Both the position numbers and the translations under genes were made by a program. Below are positions 58,639 to 64,000 of a DNA stretch of 64,000 bases, piece after piece. The stretch lies in contig JAZGUH010000022.1 of the NCBI GenBank assembly GCA_037893225.1, positions 558,001 through 622,000 of the forward strand, given 5' to 3'. This stretch comes from Hippasteria phrygiana (Eukaryota; Echinodermata; Asteroidea; Valvatida; Goniasteridae). The number at the start of each line of letters is the position of its first letter. Position 1 is the first letter of the stretch. A model generated the notes under the pieces. It ran no database searches, had not been told where the DNA came from, and was given only the letters and a program-made list of their open reading frames with translations.

Positions 58639-59128
58639 ATGTAGTGTACACGATTGGTAATTCTCCATTGGTTTTTACTGAATTATTACGAAATACCTTA
58701 CTAGACTGTAAGTTAATAGTAGTCTCAATCATCCTGTGAAATTATGGCACCAGGTGTGCTGTCGTTGTCAGGAAAAGTGGAAATTTATATCGTCTTCCAA
58801 CGATTTCCAGCTGGAAATCGTTGGAAAACTGCCCTGTAGCATTTAGTCAAGGCGCGTGTGGCTACCCGGACGAGTGGCGCGCTGGACATGCTGGCATTCA
58901 GGGCACGTCAAGTGTCCAGCTGGTAGCCACGCGCGCCTTGACTAAAGGCTATCATCCGCCCGACGGTTGAAAACGAGCGCCGTTTTCTCTCGTTTTTTTC
59001 GCCATCCAACAACGCAAAACTTTAAACAGGTCAGTGGAACGATATTTCCTATAACATACTAACCCCCAAATCCGCCCATTCATGCCATTTTTGAAAATTG
59101 CAACAATGACCAATCATGTACACAGCCT
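58639..59128. mobile_element. TTAA fold-back element, copy 2
   Basis: 490 bp, TTAA at 58635-58638 and 59129-59132. Closely similar to 35221-35702, including both internal hairpins. It lies just upstream of LETMD1 exon a, in the intron. Confidence 0.7.
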
Positions 59129-59132
59129 TTAA

Positions 59133-59307
59133 AGGCCAATTTAGACATACGCAACATAGTCACGCGACAATTTTCTAAATTCACGCAAATCAATTGGTGC
59201 GTTTTCATTTACGCGACAGTTGAGCGACGAGACGCTCATTGATTTGTGCATATTTAGAAAAACGCGAGACATATCGCACGACAAAGTCGCGTATATGTAA
59301 ATTGGCC
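59133..59307. mobile_element. TTAA MITE abutting the fold-back element
   Basis: Left end AGGCCAATTTAGACATACGC, right end GCGTATATGTAAATTGGCC. The left TTAA (59129-59132) is the right TTAA of the previous element; the right TTAA is 59308-59311. Confidence 0.6.
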
Positions 59308-59875
59308 TTAATTGGTTCAAAGCGATAAAAGTCATTGCAGCAATATCCCTACTATTAACCCTGACGTCACCGAATACTAAAAAGTTCTACTTGAGTAAAC
59401 TGTACATGAAGTATGCAGTATTATTACTACACTGGCCTATGAGAATTGAGTAGTATTTTGCAGTACAGTGTACTGTACCTCAAGTGAATACCTAGGACGT
59501 TAGGATTAAACACAAATCATCATTCTAAGAGTAAAAGTTCTGATCAAAAATTAATACTGATATTAGAAAAAGTAATAAAAAATACTACAATTGACAATGA
59601 AGGACTGACTTAACAATTATTTAAGGTCAAATAAACTGATATAAAAAAAAGAAATGTTTAAAATAGAAAAAGTTAATACCTGACAGATAACTTTTATGGC
59701 ATTTCTAATCATATTTATATCATTTATCAAGTCCATATGTATCAGTATTTGTATATTTGGTTACTCTAGTAGAATGGTTGGGGAGTCAGGTTGGCATAGT
59801 TTACTTTCCTCGCCTTCCACAGCTGTGACCCAGGTTCGAATCCCTGCAGGGCCAACATGTGGATTGGGTTTTCAG

Positions 59876-60150
59876 CAGAGTCGTAGTCGAGTCCCTGCAA
59901 GTCCTTTCACAAGTCAGTCACAAGTAACTGGATGAACAATGACAAAGGAATGCCTTTGTCAAAGCTGATTGGAATTAGGACTTGTGATGGACTTGTGATG
60001 GACTTGTGATGGACTTGTGATGGACTTGTGATGGACTTGTGATGGACTTGTGATGGACTTGTGATGGACTTGTGATGGACTTGTGATGGACTTGTGATGG
60101 ACTTGTGATGGACTTGTGATGGACTTGTGATGGACTCGACTACATCCCTG
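59876..60150. mobile_element. hAT-like CAGAG(T/C) element, copy 2, with expanded 11-bp array
   Basis: 275 bp, perfect 8-bp TSD GTTTTCAG (59868-59875, 60151-60158), inserted in a SINE. About 14 tandem copies of GACTTGTGATG fill its right half. Confidence 0.8.
59978..60136 (+). repeat. 11-bp tandem array GACTTGTGATG
   Basis: About 14 near-perfect units inside the hAT-like element; the sister at 13047 has only scattered GGACTTG units. Reading frames across it are repeat artefacts. Confidence 0.85.
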
Positions 60151-60467
60151 GTTTTCAGTCCCTGCCTGATTCCGTGGGTTTCTCCCAGATTATCATTTGG
60201 GGTTTTCCTCCCACCTCTAAAACTGAACATTTCATCGTCTTTTCTTCACAGGTTTCTTCAACTTGTGAGCTACAGTGCAATGTGAGCTACAGTGCAATAT
60301 GCGCTTTGAGGAATTCTTGGTTTCAGTACCAGAAAGAAATAATACTAATAATGCATCCCACAAGAATTTGCGCAGTACAGACCAGTGGTGTGCATGTACG
60401 GGCAGTACGGTAATCGGGTACACCATTGAAAAAAACACAAAAACCCGGGTACCCGGGTACCCGTTAA

Positions 60468-60828
60468 CCCGAACTCCCTACATCATTTTCCCCCCATGTA
60501 ACCTGAATCCTCCAACATCCTCTGATTTCAAAGTGTTAAAACTCCATATAACCTGAATCCTCCAAAATCCTCTTATGGGGACCATAGCACGAATCCTCCA
60601 AAATCCTCCAGGGGTTTTTTGCATACCCCTAGTAACCTCAATCCTCCAAAATCCTCATGTATCACATTGAGCCTGATAACCTGGATCCTCCATATTCCTG
60701 CAGGGGCAAAAAACCCTAGTAACCTCAATCCTGCAAAATCCTCCGATGCATCAACTTCCAAGTGCCCTCAATCCTCCAAATTCCACCATTTTGCAAAGAG
60801 GATTTTGGAGGATTTGGGAAGGTTAGGG
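60468..60828. mobile_element. CCTCCAAAATCC TTAA repeat, copy 2
   Basis: 361 bp between TTAA at 60464-60467 and 60829-60832, with degenerate TCCTCCAAAATCC repeats. It interrupts an older GTACCCGGGTAC element; the sister copy at 38468 shows a single TTTAAA at this place. Confidence 0.7.
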
Positions 60829-60845
60829 TTAAAGAAAGCCAATCC

Positions 60846-62219
60846 AGAGCTGCCAACCTTTTCAAATTCATTTGAGTATTCAGAAAGCCAAAAATCAGTA
60901 TTTTGCTAAGAAAATCCGTATTTTTCATTAAATTTAAACATTACCTGAAAGCCAGATTTTTTCCGCACAGGATAGTCCACACACATAGGCCTACCACTGT
61001 AACGGCAATGGTTTAAAGAACCCACGAACAAGGTGGACTGTTTCCCAATTTTTTTATTTTTTAAAGTAAAGTTGCATTCGTTTAGTTGGGATCGCAATAA
61101 TGTTTTATACAGAATGATTGAACATACTAAAATAGCCTATTAATCAGCAAAACCAATAAACTAAACAAAATAAATCTGAAACCGACTTGTTTTTGCCGTC
61201 ACCATATCACAAACTGCTCGCATAGAGTCACTGTGCCGTGGTACGATAAAGTATTCCATGCCGTGCACAACGGGCCGGCATGCCCGACCAACTAGCAGCC
61301 CCCATGCACGGTGCGTTATACCATAACACGTTGGCCACACATGAAATTATCCACACAGCCATTTATCACACACACAAGCACTGGTTCACTTCTTGTCGCA
61401 ATTTGTCAAAAGTTTTGATTGAAATAGATGACTATCCTTGTTGATCTAACTGTTTGTTGGTTATCGGCGGGATTTTGTGGACAAATCTTGTCGATTTTAC
61501 TGGCGAATCTTGTCGAGTATATTCCAAAATCATTTTGCAATTGCATACTTGTACATGTACAGTAAGCATGCGTGTCTAGCTACTGGACTTGATACATGGG
61601 CATTCTTCACTACACGCAGGCGAAACCCGACTATGAATTTCGGTGTTGCATGATTTAGATACCCTGCACGATATGGGGGAAAAGGGTACACCCTTTTATC
61701 CCTATACCCTAAGCACACTCCAGATTGTTGTTATCCAACACATCCCCCTAGATTTCTGAATAGATTTCTGAATAGAATTCCTGAGATTCCGGGAACACAA
61801 TGACCAACACAAAAGAGGGGGGTCCCTTTTCCCCCATATCATGCTTCATATGATGATTTAAAGTCCCCCAAACAACAGACTCGATAGGCACAATACGCAC
61901 GCTCAAAAGGTTTTCTCCCATATGATGAGTCTATACGAATGTACATGCGCATGTACTCCCAGCCGAACATCGACAATATACGATCTTTGTGTACACCAAG
62001 TGATTCCGACACGGCCTCAAATAGCACAAGCGACTTAAAACTCGGCGTCGTCCGTGCTGCGCTGGCCAAAGGAACAAAATGTACGTGTGCGGAGTCACAC
62101 AAAAAAAGCATAGCGGGGAAGCGAAAAGCGTGGAAAACAGCGAATATTTCACATGCTCGATTATTATGGTCAGATTTCACAACATCCGTATTTTTAAACC
62201 CAAATGGTTGGCAGCTCTG
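60846..62219. mobile_element. hAT-like AGAGCTGCCAACC element, 1.37 kb
   Basis: Perfect 13-bp ends AGAGCTGCCAACC and GGTTGGCAGCTCT with perfect 8-bp TSD GCCAATCC (60838-60845, 62220-62227). The uninterrupted site is seen in the sister GTACCCGGGTAC element (AAAGCCAGTCCC near 38560). No transposase frame seen. A smaller GATATGGGG MITE (61671-61851) is nested inside. Confidence 0.78.
61671..61851. mobile_element. GATATGGGG MITE, copy 2
   Basis: Same ends and interior as 3168-3340, with a local duplication of GATTTCTGAATA. Nested in the 60846 hAT-like element. Confidence 0.6.
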
Positions 62220-62601
62220 CCAATCCCAAAAATTAAATCCTTGAAATTGCCGTTCGTATTGTACTTGAAAGGTCCGCACATTAATACCACCACATTGGTG
62301 CATCAATGCAGCAAGATGCAAGTGTGTACAGTGAGCTCTATAGCTTTACGGTGTAAATTGCATTTTCGCAAGCGTCCTAAACATTAATCTGCTTTGTTTT
62401 TCCATGTACCCTGGGTTTTTATCTTGAAAATTCCCCACAAATGACATTCAAAAACTTTCTTTTTCATTGTCTGGGAAAAGACTAAGTATTATGTTAATTC
62501 GGTTACGGGTACTCGATTCAATAATCTGAAACCGGTTCCTGGCATTAGTGGTCAGGTACTTGGGTACCCAGTTCGGATGCACACACAGCCCTAGCACTGA
62601 G

Positions 62602-62814
62602 CAGAGATGTAGTTGAGTCCATCACAAGTCCCTGCAAGTCCACCACAAGCCCTCCAGTCCTAATCCCAATCACAAGCTAGTCAAATGAGCTTTGACAAAG
62701 GAATTCCTTTGTCATTGTTCATCCAGTTACTTGTGACTGGCTTTATGAAAGGACTTCTGACTGGACTTGCAAAAGGACTTGTGAAAGGACTTTCAGGGAC
62801 TCGACTACAACTCC
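62602..62814. mobile_element. hAT-like CAGAGATGTAGT element, copy 3
   Basis: Reverse of the 13047 copy, starting CAGAGATGTAGTTGAGTCC and ending GGGACTCGACTACAACTCCG. The TSD is imperfect (GCACTGAG against GTACAGAG). Confidence 0.65.
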
Positions 62815-62819
62815 GGGTA

Positions 62820-63895
62820 CAGAGCTACATGTAGAGGAGCTACGTTTATGAAGTCAAACTCAGGTTGAACCTGAGTTCAGTAGTCCTATTCTTTTGAACT
62901 AGATAATATAGATAGAGCAAATATAGCTATAAAATAATGTTAGGCTCTCCTAATAACAGTTCGGAGGGCTTGATTTTTGATCTGCTAGAATCAAAAATCA
63001 TACCTTCTGAAATTTCAATGGTCATTCCAATTGACCGATTGCGCAACCAATGTTTACATGTCATCACGTGACTTATAGTGGGTATTACGTCATCTCAGCT
63101 GATGCAGTGGGACGTGCAGCAGACTTAAGCGTGCCGAGTACTTTACCGACAATCGGCTTCAATAACGCTTACAACACAATTACGAAGCCCTTTTATTAAG
63201 TTGTATGTTGTGACATTGATTTGTCACATTAACTGTTTTAAAAAATATGAGTATTCTACTACAAAAGAGGTTTCTTTTGAGGGGGAATTGAGATATGGTT
63301 AGACCCCTTTGTTTGTAATGTAACGTTATCACTGTAAAATTAAAAGAGCGTTGGAAAAGTGAGCGTTTATACCTTGCGGAATTTCAAATAGACAAAGGAA
63401 CCACACATTTTTGAAGGAAGACTTTTATTTTGGATGATTCCAGCTTTAAAATTGTGACATTATTGTGTTAAAAAGTGTTTGATCGCGGCCGTCCATGTGA
63501 GCGGCCATCTTGTTAGATGCAGTCAATGTTTACATGTACATGTACAGTACACGTACAGTGTAGGTCTCAAACAAAGTCAACTCTGTGCCATGCCAAGGGA
63601 GACTGAAGTTGTCAGACTCTCGCTGCTACAGCTACCCCTTAATTCTAATCAAGTAATTTTAGGATGAAATTTGCAGCTTCAGTAAATTTTCATTGAAAAT
63701 ATTGGCAGCAAAAAATTAGGCCATGTAAAAAAACACCAGTTGATCGTCCTTGCCCGCATAATTTTTGTTTTTAATTTGTATTTCCCCCAAGACTAGATTT
63801 TCAATGTATTTTTGCTGCGACTGCTGGTGCTAGTTGTATTATAGTGGCCCCAACGTTCCATGCAACTACAACATCGTGAACATAACGTTCTTTAT
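62820..63895. other. Right-edge stretch with E-box and CRE-like sites
   Basis: No exon found. 63063-63100 contains TCACGTGAC (E-box) and TTACGTCA (CRE-like) within 35 bases, which may mark regulatory DNA, perhaps within or upstream of LETMD1. Otherwise featureless. Confidence 0.3.
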
Positions 63896-64000
63896 CCCTA
63901 ACCCTCCAGGGTATTTTGGCTAGAAACCCTGCCAGACGCATCAGATTGCATACTTTGTCAGATTGACTTGTGTGGAGAGTGCAGCAAAGTGAAGCTGTCA
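63896..64000. mobile_element. CCCTGCCAGACGCA MITE, copy cut by the window edge
   Basis: Reverse orientation: CCCTAACCCTCCAGGGTATTT, then CTGCCAGACGCATCAG and the GACAAAGT-type interior, cut at 64000. Confidence 0.6.

Larger units (their letters stand above)
59775..60300 (+). repeat. tRNA-derived SINE interrupted by hAT-like element
   Basis: Head GGTTGGGGAGTCAGG with B box GGTTCGAATCCCTGC. After the insertion 59876-60158, the body continues with CCTGCCTGATTCCGTGGGTT and TTTTCCTCCCACC, a core found in many animal SINEs. Confidence 0.6.
60383..62593. mobile_element. GTACCCGGGTAC element, copy split by two insertions
   Basis: Three pieces, 60383-60467, 60829-60845 and 62220-62593, align in order with 38474-38917. 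They are separated by a TTAA repeat and a hAT-like element. Confidence 0.65.

Noticed and set aside
59907..60230. Minus-strand ORF with HKSITSPSQV repeats
   Set aside because: Product of the 11-bp array in a hAT-like element.
61839..62321. 160-codon minus-strand ORF
   Set aside because: Spans the end of one transposon and part of another; composition does not suggest protein.

Overview
The window is animal nuclear DNA: AT-rich, with GT-AG introns, long introns and intergenic spaces packed with transposon remnants, tRNA-derived SINEs, TACATG-type microsatellites and G/C homopolymers. No bacterial or organellar gene organisation is seen. The gene content and the repeat types (Kolobok, hAT, tRNA SINEs) point to an invertebrate, most likely a marine deuterostome such as an echinoderm, hemichordate or amphioxus. 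The phylum cannot be fixed from the sequence alone.

Three protein genes can be supported exon by exon, all with consistent splice phases. (1) Minus strand, 21652 to 1348: the first 13 coding exons (417 codons) of a charged, coiled-coil protein that I cannot assign; it runs off the left edge. (2) Plus strand, 36074 to 42100: a complete three-exon CSRNP (cysteine/serine-rich nuclear protein, AXUD1) gene of 679 residues. (3) Minus strand, 58554 to 47750: the last five exons (219 residues) of LETMD1, a mitochondrial LETM1-domain protein; its 5' exons lie beyond 64000. CSRNP and LETMD1 face each other tail to tail, as I recall for human CSRNP2 and LETMD1, so this looks like an ancient conserved gene pair.

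Region by region: 1-21650 is the coiled-coil gene, its introns full of MITEs, SINEs and hAT fragments. 21653-36073 is intergenic, with a 4-bp-TSD element, a Kolobok copy carrying a damaged THAP domain, and fold-back elements. 36074-42100 is CSRNP. 42101-47749 is the convergent intergenic space, including probable 3' UTRs. 47750-58554 is LETMD1; its introns hold a 0.9-kb 14-bp minisatellite and a second Kolobok copy with an intact THAP domain. 58555-64000 is a nested pile of transposons inside the upstream LETMD1 intron.

The most striking non-genic feature is the number of unrelated inverted-repeat families flanked by TTAA, at least six in 64 kb, in places sharing one TTAA between neighbours. 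The THAP-encoding Kolobok copies have the same TTAA target. Many hAT-like elements have perfect 8-bp target-site duplications, and several insertions can be proved by comparison with an empty sister copy in the same window.
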